Of a stretch of DNA of 64,000 nucleotides, positions 17,200 through 25,973 are shown one piece after another (the first letter of the stretch is position 1; every line of letters starts with the position of its first letter). Below the pieces are notes generated by a model, which saw only the letters and a program-made list of their open reading frames with translations, was not told the origin of the DNA and made no database searches. A program made the position numbers and the translations under genes. Source of the DNA: Alloacidobacterium sp963823845 (GTDB lineage Bacteria > Acidobacteriota > Terriglobia > Terriglobales > Acidobacteriaceae); contig CAWGND010000014.1 of NCBI GenBank assembly GCA_963823845.1, positions 248,001 to 312,000 on the forward strand, in the 5' to 3' direction.

Positions 17200-18483
17200 A
17201 TGTACCTTCGTAGGAAGGCTATCTTTCATGGATGCCTTTTGGCAGTGGCCATACGGCTAGCTATAGGCATTACCGGAGTTGGTCAACAATCAGCCAAAGA
17301 AGCGCCGGCGGGCTTCAACACTCCCAGCTTCAACAGCGCAGCAAGCATCAGTAATGGAATCGTCGAGCCGCCCGGAGACACGTTTGCTCGGGATCAGAAT
17401 GTCTATGAGAAAAACGAGGCGGTCAAGGATGGACTTGGACCTGTGTACAACGCCACTTCCTGCGTCACTTGCCATCAGAATCCGAATAGTGGGGCGGCGA
17501 GCCAGATCACAGAACTCCGGGTTGGACACAATGATGCAAATGGCAATTTCGTAAACCCGACAATCTTCATTAACGACGGGAAAAACACGATTACTGGCAG
17601 ATCCATTGTCAATGACCGCGCTATCGGTCCGCAGGCCCAGGAGCGGATACCTGATACAGAAACCATCCGCACTTTACGGGCTGCCCTCAACACTCTAGGC
17701 GATGGGTTTGTGGAAGCCATTGACGACAGCACTCTTATTGCGATTGCAGAAAGGCAACCGGAACTGAGCGAGGGAAGAATTCACGGGGAGGTTGTGCAGG
17801 CTCCTATTTTCGAAGCCCCTGGACAGACCCGAGTCGGACGCTTCGGCTGGAAGGACCAGCACAGCAGCTTGCTCTCCTTCATTGCCGATGCCTATCTCAA
17901 CGAGATGGGAATCACGAATCGGCTGCGTCCCACGGAGGTTACTCAAGTTCTTAACACCACTACGGGCATTAACGATCAGCCAGATGACCTTGGGTTGGCT
18001 GACATCGATCACTTTGCTCAGTTCATACGCGGTACCATGGTTCCGCCTCGTGACGTAACGCTTGCAGCAACTCCGGCTGCTCTCAAGGGTCAACAGCTTT
18101 TCCGCCGGCTGGGTTGCAGCACCTGCCACGTAGAAACCATCATCACGGCACCCGCTGGAACGGTTATCGATGGTGGTCAGTTTACTGTTCCGGAGGCCCT
18201 TGGGGATAAGATCATCCATCCTTTCGGAGACTACCTATTGCATGACATCGGCACAGGCGATGGAATCGTTCAGGTTGGACCGCAGGACACAGCCAACAAA
18301 TTGCGAACGGCTCCTCTGTGGGGTTTGCGCGATAAGGCTCGTTTCATGCATGACCTGAAGTCTTTGTCCCTGGAGAGTGCCATTGAACGGCATAAAGGCG
18401 AAGCACGCGAAGCCGAAAGGCGCTTCGACGAGCTGAGCCCGGAAGAGCGAGCGGCGTTGATCGCTTTTCTCAATTCTCTGTGA
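17200..18483 (+). CDS. Exported di-haem oxidoreductase (DHOR type)
   Basis: A 427-aa protein with two c-haem sites: CVTCH at about residues 88-92 and CSTCH about 306. Other family marks are GLGPVYNATSC, IPDTETIRTLRAALNTLGDGFVEAI and the C-terminal RTAPLWGLRDKARFMHDLKSLSLESAI. An N-terminal hydrophobic segment (about 11-28) directs export. The start at 17200 has GGAGG 8 nt upstream; the open frame to 17146 lacks one. This family is often annotated as thiol oxidoreductase or di-haem peroxidase-like; the electron donor is unknown. It likely belongs to the ECF regulon through the promoter at 17093. Confidence 0.85.
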   Translation: MYLRRKAIFHGCLLAVAIRLAIGITGVGQQSAKEAPAGFNTPSFNSAASISNGIVEPPGDTFARDQNVYEKNEAVKDGLGPVYNATSCVTCHQNPNSGAASQITELRVGHNDANGNFVNPTIFINDGKNTITGRSIVNDRAIGPQAQERIPDTETIRTLRAALNTLGDGFVEAIDDSTLIAIAERQPELSEGRIHGEVVQAPIFEAPGQTRVGRFGWKDQHSSLLSFIADAYLNEMGITNRLRPTEVTQVLNTTTGINDQPDDLGLADIDHFAQFIRGTMVPPRDVTLAATPAALKGQQLFRRLGCSTCHVETIITAPAGTVIDGGQFTVPEALGDKIIHPFGDYLLHDIGTGDGIVQVGPQDTANKLRTAPLWGLRDKARFMHDLKSLSLESAIERHKGEAREAERRFDELSPEERAALIAFLNSL

Positions 18484-18490
18484 TCACGGG

Positions 18491-18526
18491 CGATGGCACG
18501 TCGGCATCATCGCCGACCTGCCATCG
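18491..18526 (+). terminator. Hairpin after the di-haem oxidoreductase gene
   Basis: CGATGGCA (18491-18498) pairs with TGCCATCG (18519-18526), and GTCGGC (18500-18505) with GCCGAC (18512-18517), around a 6-nt loop with one mismatch. It starts 8 bp after the stop. No U-run follows, so intrinsic termination is uncertain. The rest of 18527-18790 holds no gene that I can see. Confidence 0.5.
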
Positions 18527-18790
18527 CAGCCAGGAGTCGATCGTCTCTGATTCGCAGCGAGACTAAACAGAATAAGAAGACGCGTCGGAGATACGCATGC
18601 GTATTAATGCAACGCGTCGAACCATTTTGATCCCATCACCACATTTCACATTATGATTTCGGTTTTCTTTGTAACTAACTGTAACCGGAGAATAACCACA
18701 AAAGTCTCATGGCCGCATGGCTCTGGATAAGTTCAGGTTCTTCGCTTTCACCTCCGGAGTTATGCGACTTAAAAACCAAGGAGTGCAGTA

Positions 18791-19924
18791 ATGAGTAAAC
18801 GGATTCAAAGCATATCCATGCTTTTAGTGCTGGCAACAGCGGCATTGCCGATGTATGCGAGCGCAGATGACCATGATGTAGATAGCGCTCATGCAGTCTT
18901 TGTCATGTCAAACGCGGCGGATCGAAATGAAGTGATTGCGTTTGCACGGGCCACAGATGGCTCATTGCAGGAGACTCATAGGTTTCCAACTGGTGGCCGG
19001 GGAAGCGGTGGCAACCATGATCCGCTGGAATCTCAGGGCTCTCTGACTCTCAGCCAGGATCATTCCCTGCTGTTCGCTGTCAATGCAGGAAGTGGAGAGG
19101 TTTCTGTGTTTCGGATTTTCGGCTCTACTCTTGTTCTCTCGGACAAAGTTTTATCCGAGGGCAGTGAACCAAACGCAATTGCGCAATACGGAAATCTCGT
19201 TTACGTGGTCAACACAGGCGGGAGCAGTAACGTCGCAGGTTTTGCCCTGCAAGGAGATCATCTGAGCTATATCAAGAACTCACTTGCCTTTCTCAGCACC
19301 AATACTTCCGGCGCGGCATCCATTGCCTTTAGTCCTGACGGCCAGTTCCTCGCTGTAACGGAGCGTCTCACCAACAATATTGACGTATTCAAAGTGCTGG
19401 CTGGTGGCACGCTGTCCCCGGTCGTGATCAACCCGAGTGCCGGGCCCGGTGCGTTCTCGGTCAGCTTTGCGCCCAAGGGCGTCGCGATCGTTTCTGAAAC
19501 TGGACCAGCGAACGTCACAAACGGATCAGCTGTTTCTTCCTATGCGATTCTTCCGAATGGTACGCTGTCGGCGATCAGCACCAGCGTCCCAACCCTCGGT
19601 GCAGCAAATTGTTGGAACGCAGTCACGCCTGACGGTCGCTTTGTCTATGTCTCTAATGCGGGTTCTTCAACCATCTCGGGATTTGTAATCTCTGCCACTG
19701 GAGTGCTTTCTGCGCTCCCAGGAACGGTTGTAGGCGAGAATTCCAACGGGGCCGGGAATCTTGACATTGCTGTCAGCGCCGACGGCAAATTCCTCTACAC
19801 GCTGAATTCTTCCAATGGAACGATCGGTATCTTCGCGATCCAGAAGGATGGGACTCTCAGTAGTGTGGGCTCAGCCAGCGGCATCGGTCAAGATACTGGA
19901 TTTAACGGAATCGCAGCGAACTAA
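18791..19924 (+). CDS. Exported beta-propeller protein of the lactonase family
   Basis: A 377-aa protein with a signal peptide (cleavage near YASADD). It has repeated blades of the form FVMSNAADRNEVIAFARA, LLFAVNAGSGEVSVFRI, FVYVSNAGSSTISGF and FLYTLNSSNGTIGIFAI, matching the seven-bladed 6-phosphogluconolactonase-like family (PF10282). Secreted members are often not true lactonases, so the enzymatic role is open. The start has GGAG 10 nt upstream. No ECF-type promoter is seen upstream. Confidence 0.8.
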   Translation: MSKRIQSISMLLVLATAALPMYASADDHDVDSAHAVFVMSNAADRNEVIAFARATDGSLQETHRFPTGGRGSGGNHDPLESQGSLTLSQDHSLLFAVNAGSGEVSVFRIFGSTLVLSDKVLSEGSEPNAIAQYGNLVYVVNTGGSSNVAGFALQGDHLSYIKNSLAFLSTNTSGAASIAFSPDGQFLAVTERLTNNIDVFKVLAGGTLSPVVINPSAGPGAFSVSFAPKGVAIVSETGPANVTNGSAVSSYAILPNGTLSAISTSVPTLGAANCWNAVTPDGRFVYVSNAGSSTISGFVISATGVLSALPGTVVGENSNGAGNLDIAVSADGKFLYTLNSSNGTIGIFAIQKDGTLSSVGSASGIGQDTGFNGIAAN

Positions 19925-19930
19925 TAAATT

Positions 19931-19973
19931 GAACGCCTGTGCATCACAATAACTTTGTAATCCACAGGCGTTC
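19931..19973. terminator. Inverted repeat after the propeller gene
   Basis: GAACGCCTGTG (19931-19941) and CACAGGCGTTC (19963-19973) form a perfect 11-bp stem with a 21-nt loop, 6 bp after the stop. It lies between convergent genes and may terminate both, although no U-run is obvious. Confidence 0.55.
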
Positions 19974-20076
19974 TCAGATACTGAGTCGGATTTTTATAAC
20001 ATCGTTAAGACTGCTTTGCGGCTATAAGCCAAGTCTTCGTCCGGATTCTCGCTCGGGCATACGTTGATCGCCAACT

Positions 20077-21198
20077 TCACCGGATGCGGCGAGCGGCGTC
20101 CGCTTCCTCCGCCATATTCATAAAGGTCTGTAGGAACTCCTTCGATTGACCGACGAAGAGCCCATCCGCAATGAAGCTTTTCGCCGTGGCAACAGCGCCG
20201 CCAAACTGGTCATCCAGTGGCCGGATGACAGAGCAGCGTGGCAAGTCTTTACGAATAAATTCACATGGTACGGGAAAGATCAGGTTGGTCTGGAAAAGCG
20301 GGCCGCCTGGCGTGACATTGAAATTCGGAAACGTTAGACCTTTATCTGTTACGGGAACTTGCGAATTATCAAAACTAAAGGGCGGCCCCTGGACAGCGTT
20401 GCCCGCAAAATCCACCCACTCCAGAAAGTGAGCGATCTCGTCACCTCCGATGCCGAGCGTAATCTTGAGTACCTCCAGATCCCTTACCTTTTGGCTCAAA
20501 CTGGCATAGAGGCTCGATCCACCCTGCTCGATGTAGCCAAAATGAAATGCCGCCGTATTGGCAATCGCCTGAATATGATTTGGATCATTGAAATCCGCAT
20601 CCGTTCGCGGAATGGCAGGCCGATTGACAATCTTGATTGCTTGCGGGAACGTAGCACCAAAGTCAGGATTTGTAGAACTGCGGTACCGAATATACCAGCT
20701 CGTGTCGACGTTCAGGTGCATGAGATTTGTAAGCCGCCCGATGTTCTGGGCCCCTGTTGCAGTGCTGCCCTGCAAGGTGAGGAATTCGTCAAAATTGACT
20801 GGTTCCGCGCCGCGGGATTCCAGGTAACCATTAAGGAATGTAGCGTGGCTGATCTCGTCAATGGTGTTGCTGGTGATGTATTGGGAGCCATCGCCATCCA
20901 AAAACTGAAAGGCTAACTGATAATTATTTTGCGTTCCTTCTGTAACTCCGCCGAGCTCTGCATATTGTTGCCACAGGTCGCTTTCAATAAGCTCGGCAGC
21001 AGCTAGAAATCTGAGAATCGCCACGTCTCCTTTTAGGAGACTGGTCTGATCTTCCTGACTCAGGCTCTGTGCAAAGGCGGCTTTCGCGCCGCCAGGCAAC
21101 ATCGTGCCTGCAGTTGCCACACCTGCAGCAATCACTCCTGTTGATATAAACACCCGGCGGTTCAATGAGGTTTTCTTAGGCTCATTCGAGTCATGCAT
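20077..21198 (-). CDS. Tat-exported ferritin-like domain protein
   Basis: A 373-aa protein. The twin-arginine motif NRRVFIS is at about residues 13-19 and the signal ends KAAFAQS. A ferritin-like four-helix domain (Ferritin_2 type) follows, with carboxylate/His helices AAAELIESDLWQQYAEL, DEISHATFLNGYLESRG and DEIAHFLEWVDF. It is secreted; the role of this family (desiccation or redox related) is not well established. GGAG precedes the ATG by about 10 nt, and an ECF-type promoter lies 52 bp upstream. The Tat leader of a truncated paralogue survives at 34274. Confidence 0.82.
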   Translation of the reverse strand: MHDSNEPKKTSLNRRVFISTGVIAAGVATAGTMLPGGAKAAFAQSLSQEDQTSLLKGDVAILRFLAAAELIESDLWQQYAELGGVTEGTQNNYQLAFQFLDGDGSQYITSNTIDEISHATFLNGYLESRGAEPVNFDEFLTLQGSTATGAQNIGRLTNLMHLNVDTSWYIRYRSSTNPDFGATFPQAIKIVNRPAIPRTDADFNDPNHIQAIANTAAFHFGYIEQGGSSLYASLSQKVRDLEVLKITLGIGGDEIAHFLEWVDFAGNAVQGPPFSFDNSQVPVTDKGLTFPNFNVTPGGPLFQTNLIFPVPCEFIRKDLPRCSVIRPLDDQFGGAVATAKSFIADGLFVGQSKEFLQTFMNMAEEADAARRIR

Positions 21199-21249
21199 GT
21201 TATTTCATCTCCAATCCGAATCGTTCGCGCGTTGCCGCGCAACCATGAG

Positions 21250-21274
21250 AACTGAAGAAGGCCGTATTTATTCC
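21250..21274 (-). promoter_or_regulatory. ECF-type promoter of the ferritin-like gene
   Basis: GGAATAAA (21267-21274), 12 nt, CAGTT (21250-21254) followed by CTCATG. The spacing is the same as at the other sites. Confidence 0.75.
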
Positions 21275-21425
21275 AGGCATCTAAAAATACTTTTGCTCCT
21301 CATCACAAGCAAAAATGTCAGGAAAAGGCTGCTACTCGAGAAGATTGCAGTCTCTAAGCTAGATGCGCCTACAGAAGGTGGCGAGACGACTTACAGAAGC
21401 TTGGCCCACACGGTCGTGTTCAAAA

Positions 21426-21622
21426 TTACGACGGAAGCCCAACTCGACGCATGAGATTCTGGAAGCGCGGGTCGGAGCGTAGCGGATCAAAGCAGGGCCG
21501 CAAGAGGACGCCTGGGTTAAATCGCTCTTCATAGCCTTTTTCAAGCGAAGCCATTGCTTGGTCCTTATCGTCCAGAGCTGTGTAGATCATGGCAATCGCT
21601 GTGGCATGCGCATAAGTGGAAG
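21426..21622 (-). pseudogene. C-terminal remnant of a winged-helix/TPR regulator
   Basis: The last 60 or so residues (IAMIYTALDDKDQAMASLEKGYEERFNPGVLL, LRSDPRFQNLMRRVGLPS, in parts) closely match the C-terminus of the intact regulator at 25974-27902. The 5' end stops abruptly where a repeat shared with 28887 begins. It is therefore a truncated copy left by rearrangement. Confidence 0.75.
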
Positions 21623-21624
21623 GA

Positions 21625-22013
21625 CGTAGGCACAGGTCAGACACAGGGTGGAGGTGACAACAACAGTGGTCACGAACCGCATCTCAACTGCGCTCGCCAC
21701 GCTTCAGGCCAAGGCGGATCAGGCCCAACCCAGAGACAGATGCTTTCTCTATGCCGAACTTATCAGGCGGATGACGGAATTAGCCGGCCAGCAGCTCAAT
21801 TCAGGCGATTCTGAGCATGCCGTGGAGACCCTCAAGCTGGTGCAACGGTATGCAGAGAAGATCGATACGGGCGTTGCCGATGACAGCAAAAAGCTGAAAG
21901 GTGCCGAATTGCTCATGCAGGGCACCTCCTTTCGTCTCAAACACATCCTCCGCGAAGCTTCGTATGAAGACCGGCGGCCTTGGAGGCGACGCTTCAACAG
22001 TTGGATCAGGTTA
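21625..22013 (+). repeat. Duplicated gene fragment, copy A
   Basis: From 21625 to 21900 the DNA is nearly identical to 28887-29162, and 21969-22013 matches 29163-29207. It encodes part of a small helical protein (TVVTNRISTALATLQAKADQAQPRDRCFLY, in parts). Copy A keeps 68 nt (21901-21968) that copy B lost, but has a frameshift near 21973 (CGGCGGCC against CGGCCGGC). Both copies start at the same base, so both are probably truncated at the same 5' breakpoint. Confidence 0.75.
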
Positions 22014-22037
22014 CCGAGACCGCGCACGCTTCCTTAG
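21648..22037 (+). pseudogene. Truncated helical protein in repeat copy A
   Basis: The open frame starts at GTG (VEVTTTVVTN). It reads as a helical domain seen in exported acidobacterial proteins (AELIRRMTELAGQQLNSGDSEHAVETLKLV, in parts) up to about residue 110, where a one-base shift ends the match. In the shifted frame the sequence continues ALEATLQQLDQVTETA. There is no signal peptide, so the 5' end is missing. No function can be given. Confidence 0.6.
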
Positions 22038-22190
22038 GCCTTCACCGAGCATGGGGTCATGACGTAGAAGCACCGGCTTAAGATGGGTGCAGTTTCTACC
22101 TCACAATCACGATGGAGATCGAACGAGTAGACTTCAGGAAGCGAGCAGCATGCAATGCCGGATCTCGACTTCAACTGAGCGAGGTACCAG

Positions 22191-22448
22191 ATGAAGGCAA
22201 AGGCTGCACCCCAACCAGCGGCAACCTACGGCTTCGCTCCTCAGAGCACTGATGGCGTGATGATCGAAATCCAGCGTCTCAACCAGAATCATGTTCTGAC
22301 CCGCATGGGGCTACATGGGCATACCTTTTTTGAGTTGATCTATTTCGAGCGTGGCGGCGGAACTCACGCTCTTGGAGGAGTTTTCGGACGGTACCGCAAA
22401 GGTGTGGGACGCAGTCAGTGGACCGGAGCTGGTGACCCTATCATCTGA
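22191..22448 (+). pseudogene. N-terminal fragment of an AraC-type regulator
   Basis: An 85-aa frame with a cupin-like arm (VLTRMGLHGHTFFELIYFERGGGTHALGG in overlapping parts), typical of the sensory domain of AraC regulators. The match ends near residue 65 and no helix-turn-helix follows in any frame. It is a broken remnant. Confidence 0.55.
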
Positions 22449-22490
22449 GTGTGCCGCTTGAAGGCAAGATCGGAGAGCAAAGGGGATAAA

Positions 22491-22876
22491 ATGACGGCCT
22501 ACGCGCCAGTTAGGTCAGTCTGATAACAGCTTCCGCGCTCTGGCCCAGCGAGTTGCCGATTTCTCTGCGGACTACGTCGAGTCACTTTCTAGTCTGCCGT
22601 CGTATCCAGCCGATGTGAGTGGTGTCAAACTCGAGCAGATTTTCGCGCATGATCTGCCGCGCGAAGGAATCGGGCCAGGCGCGTTTGACTTGCTTACCAG
22701 CGTGTCCCATTACTCGCGTCCCGCTTCGCCGCGATTCTTTGGGTAACCAGGTCACGACCGCGCGCTCAATTGTGGTGGCGGAGGGTGCTGATCGCCACGA
22801 CGTGGCATTCTGGTGCAAGACGCTCGAAGCAAAATCACCTAAAGCTCCTATGGGCTCTCCCGAGCCAAACACGTAA
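22491..22876 (+). pseudogene. PLP-dependent decarboxylase N-terminus broken by a small inversion
   Basis: Plus-strand codons at about 22519-22743 encode the N-terminus of a group II (aromatic-L-amino-acid type) decarboxylase: RVADFSADYVESLSSLPSYP, KLEQIFAHDLPREGIGPGAF and SHYSRPASPRFFG, then a stop. The continuation is on the minus strand from 22875 to about 22744: YVFGSGEPIGALGDFASSVL, HQNATSWRSAPSATTIERAV. A 132-bp segment has therefore been inverted inside the gene. The rest of the enzyme, including the PLP lysine, is absent. Confidence 0.75.
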
Positions 22877-23450
22877 GGGCGCGGCGGTCGGGAGCTTCGA
22901 TCGGCCGTCGAGGATGAGGGGGGAAGCAGAGGGTCACAGCGAAACACACCTCCGAACTTCTCTATCATGTGCAGATCTATTCCATGTACATGAGAGCCGC
23001 TCGGTCACGAATTTATTCCGAATCGAGTGGAATAGTTTGTCTGCGTGCCAGTTTACATATCCGGAGGATTTACTGATGGAAGATAAGTCATTACATCGCC
23101 GGGATCGCGAAAGACTTATTCACCGTGAACGGGTGAGGTAACGCAGGGCATAGATGATTCCGGTTTACGATCCCCGGCGGCAAATTGGGCACAAATCGCC
23201 CACAGTGCGAAATTAACCATTTTACAGGAAAGGTTTATCTCTGCGGATCGCAGCCACCGGCTAGTGAATGATTAGGCTTTCCCCATGACGGGGAATGCTG
23301 AGTGAAGTTCAACAGTTTTTGGTCGGAGCCTGGGACAGTGGTCGTTGTGCCTGTCGCATGCCTCAGGGCAAGTCGCTTGCCGTCTTTCGCACAACTCACA
23401 CTAACAGTGCCGGAGGTTCTTTTGTTTGAAAACTACTGTGGTCGCATTCA
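22877..23450. other. Non-coding or decayed stretch
   Basis: I see no frame here that resembles a known protein. The DNA separates the decarboxylase remnant from the methyltransferase start and is probably residual sequence plus the methyltransferase upstream region. Confidence 0.4.
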
Positions 23451-23640
23451 ATGAGGCTCTTTGAGATCCACGATCATCCTCGGTTCCCGAGGTTCTTGCG
23501 GGACATGGTCACCGATGCTCTGCAAGTGCTCTGGAGTTCCAGCGATTTGTATCACCCGATTATCCCTCGATTACAAAGGGCATTGGACAACTCTGGGACA
23601 AGGAATGTGCTTGACTTATGCTCGGGCGGCGGTGGCCCTA

Positions 23641-24781
23641 GTGTCATGAGTCAGAAATAGATTGAATAATACAGTTAGGTGCGGCATAGTTGAGTATGGC
23701 ACTGGGCCGCCCTACCAAACCGCTCAACGTAAACGCCGAGGAGAAGGAGAAATTGACGCTGCTGGCGCGTCGGCCGAAGTCTTCGCAGGCCACAGCCATG
23801 CGCGCCCGCATAGTGCTGGGCTGTGATGACGGCCTGAGCAACAGCGCTGTGGCCAGGAAGCTGAATATCACCGGAGCCACTGTATGCAAATGGCGCGAGC
23901 GTTTTCGAGTCAACCGGCTGGAAGGGCTGCTCGATGAGCCGCGGCCGGGCGCTCCGCGCTCGATCAGCGATGCCAAGGTCGAGGCGGTGATCACGCAGAC
24001 ACTGGAATCGATGCCCACCAACTGCACGCACTGGAGCACGCGGCTGATGGCGCAGAAGACTGGGCTGTCGCAGACTGCGATTGTGCGCATCTGGCGCGCC
24101 TTTGGACTCCAGCCGCACCGGGTGGAGAACTTCAAATTCTCCAAAGACCCGCAGTTTGTCGAGAAGGTCAGGGACATCGTCGGGCTGTATATGAATCCAC
24201 CGGAGCACGCGATGGTGCTGTGCGTGGATGAAAAGAGCCAAGTACAGGCTCTGAACCGCACGCAGCCGATTCTGCCCCTGGCGCCAGGCGTGCCGGCCCG
24301 CCAGTCCCATGACTACGAACGGCATGGCGTCACTTCGTTGTTCGCCGCGCTGAATGTGGCCACCGGCGAGGCGCTCGGCAACTGCCATCGTCGCCATCGG
24401 CATCAGGAGTTCCTGAAGTTTCTGGCCCGGATCGATGCCGCCGTCCCCGCCGACATCGAGGTGCATCTAGTGATGGACAACTACGGCACGCACAAAGTCG
24501 ATAAAGTGCGGAACTGGTTCGCACGCCATCCCCGCTATCATGTGCACTTCACTCCCACCAGCGGAAGTTGGCTGAACCTGGTCGAGCGACTCTTTGCCGA
24601 GATCACCGAGCGCTGTGTCCGCCGCGGCAGCCATACCGCAGTCCCTCAGCTGGAGAAGGCCATGCTGAACTATCTTCGAGAACGCAATCGCGCACCGAAA
24701 CCTTTTGTGTGGACCGCTGACGCCGATCTCATCCTTGGCAAAATCCAGAGGCTTTCTAAACGAATCTCTGACTCAGGACAC
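23641..24781 (+). mobile_element. IS630-family insertion sequence, 1,141 bp
   Basis: Inverted ends GTGTCATGAGTCAG (23641-23654) and, reversed, GTGTCCTGAGTCAG (24768-24781) differ at one base. A TA dinucleotide flanks each end (23639-23640 and 24782-24783), the standard IS630 target duplication. One transposase gene fills it. It is inserted in the left CTAG flank of a MITE, so the MITE came first. Confidence 0.92.
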
Positions 24782-24784
24782 TAG
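23696..24784 (+). CDS. IS630-family transposase
   Basis: A 362-aa DDE transposase. The N-terminal helix-turn-helix (NSAVARKLNITGATVCKWRERF, in parts) is followed by a second one (TGLSQTAIVRIWRAFGL). Catalytic residues are Asp in LCVDEKSQVQAL, Asp in LVMDNYGTHK and Glu in GSWLNLVERLFAEI, with the usual D-D35E-like spacing. The frame is intact and the element may be active. The TAG stop uses the T and A of the target duplication plus the next G, so termination depends on the insertion site. Confidence 0.93.
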   Translation: MALGRPTKPLNVNAEEKEKLTLLARRPKSSQATAMRARIVLGCDDGLSNSAVARKLNITGATVCKWRERFRVNRLEGLLDEPRPGAPRSISDAKVEAVITQTLESMPTNCTHWSTRLMAQKTGLSQTAIVRIWRAFGLQPHRVENFKFSKDPQFVEKVRDIVGLYMNPPEHAMVLCVDEKSQVQALNRTQPILPLAPGVPARQSHDYERHGVTSLFAALNVATGEALGNCHRRHRHQEFLKFLARIDAAVPADIEVHLVMDNYGTHKVDKVRNWFARHPRYHVHFTPTSGSWLNLVERLFAEITERCVRRGSHTAVPQLEKAMLNYLRERNRAPKPFVWTADADLILGKIQRLSKRISDSGH

Positions 24785-24950
24785 GAACTTGTTGAAAAAC
24801 GATTCCGGCTATCCAATGCAGCCAGCCAGGACAAATCAGCGTCGCGCAAAAATGGCCTGCAACGCGCCGATCCGCCCTCTGTATACATTTCTGGTCACTT
24901 TTTCGGAGTCTAAAGTAAGTGCCTAAATGAGTTTTTCAACAAGTTCCTAG
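24781..24950. mobile_element. 170-bp MITE, copy 1
   Basis: 17-bp perfect terminal inverted repeats, GGAACTTGTTGAAAAAC (24784-24800) and its complement (24931-24947), are flanked by CTAG or TA. The whole 170-bp unit reappears, reversed, at 33231-33400, and a decayed piece at 34368-34457. It encodes no transposase. The CTAG-type target suggests mobilisation by an IS5-like enzyme, which is inference. Confidence 0.85.
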
Positions 24951-25603
24951 GCTTGGCCTGGCGAGAGACCTTGAGAGGAAAGAACACTATCCGGTGAAGG
25001 TCTGTCTGACCGATCGGCACCCAAATCGCAAAGCGTTCGAAAGGATCCAATCGAGGTCAGAGCTGACGGTCAAGTTTGATTTGCGGTCGATTGATGCTAT
25101 CCAAGTACCGACTGACCTGAATGGCTTCAGGACGTTGTTCTCCGCATTTCACCACTTCGCGCCCGCAGAAGCCCGTCAAGTGCTTGCTAACGCAATAGAC
25201 CACCGGGAGGGCATAGGGATCTTTGAAATGCCGCAGAGAACACTAAAAACCATGCTTGCAGTTTGCTTCACTCCTCTCGTGGTTCTGTGTCTAACTCCCT
25301 GCATCCTACCCATTCGCTGGCCACGAGTGCTCTGGACCTACTTCTTGCCTGTGATTCCGTTTGTAGTTTGTTTTGATGGGTGGATGTCCTGCCTGCGCTC
25401 TTATTCTCAGCAGGAGCTCAGTGAAATCGTGCGTAACCTACCCGGGGGGAACTATGAGTGGGAAATAGGTGAAGAACGCGGTGGCTTCTTACCTGTGACC
25501 TATCTCATTGGCTACCCAACTTGCCGATCGAGTTCTACTTCCGTAACACAAAACGCCCATAGTCGTCCTTAGGGCGACAGACATACGATCGACCCTCCCT
25601 GTT

Positions 25604-25831
25604 TTGTTGCTTACTCTATCAGCCACCACGCTCGCTGGCCTGCTTTTCGATGGCGAGGGGTTCGATTTACTGAACCAAGTCTTGGACGACAGAGCCGCCC
25701 ACAACCCAGAGCAACAACTCTTGCGTCGCGAACTCAGCGCACGCATCTTACGTGCTCTGGAGAGACTGACGCCACCCGCAGTTGGCAAGGTACACGAAAC
25801 TGTAGAACTCTTCGATGAAGCAGCGCTGTAA
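25604..25831 (+). pseudogene. Short ECF sigma factor remnant
   Basis: A 75-aa frame. The part LLNQVLDDRAAHNPEQQLLR, RELSARILRALERLTP resembles the linker and start of region 4 of ECF sigma factors, and the tail ELFDEAAL resembles the end of the sigma factor at 28152 (EEIFDAAAL). The DNA-binding helices are missing. It is most likely a deletion remnant. Confidence 0.5.
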
Positions 25832-25973
25832 TGACCCGAGTGTGAATCAGACCGTGATCCCGAAGAAAGAAAAGGAACTCATGGCAACAACCGCCTGGCT
25901 GCACCCTTGAACCATCCAACCGGAGAACTATGAATGGTCATAATGTTTGAGCGATTTCTGGCCTCTCTCAAAT

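Larger units (their letters stand above)
23451..25572 (+). pseudogene. SAM-dependent methyltransferase interrupted by IS630 and a MITE
   Basis: The N-terminal part (23451-23640) ends in the AdoMet motif NVLDLCSGGGGP. The C-terminal part (from 24949) continues RLGLARDLERKEHYPVKVCL, TDRHPNRKAFERI and FSAFHHFAPAEARQVLANAI, with membrane-like segments later (LAVCFTPLVVLCLTPC). Removing 23641-24948 and one copy of the CTAG target restores GGC-CCT-AGG-CTT-GGC in frame, so the gene was intact before the insertions. The original product would be near 270 aa. Its substrate is not evident. Confidence 0.8.

Noticed and set aside
24994..25572. An independent gene starting at 24994
   Set aside because: The frame continues back to 24949 and joins the 23451 fragment in frame when the insertions are removed.
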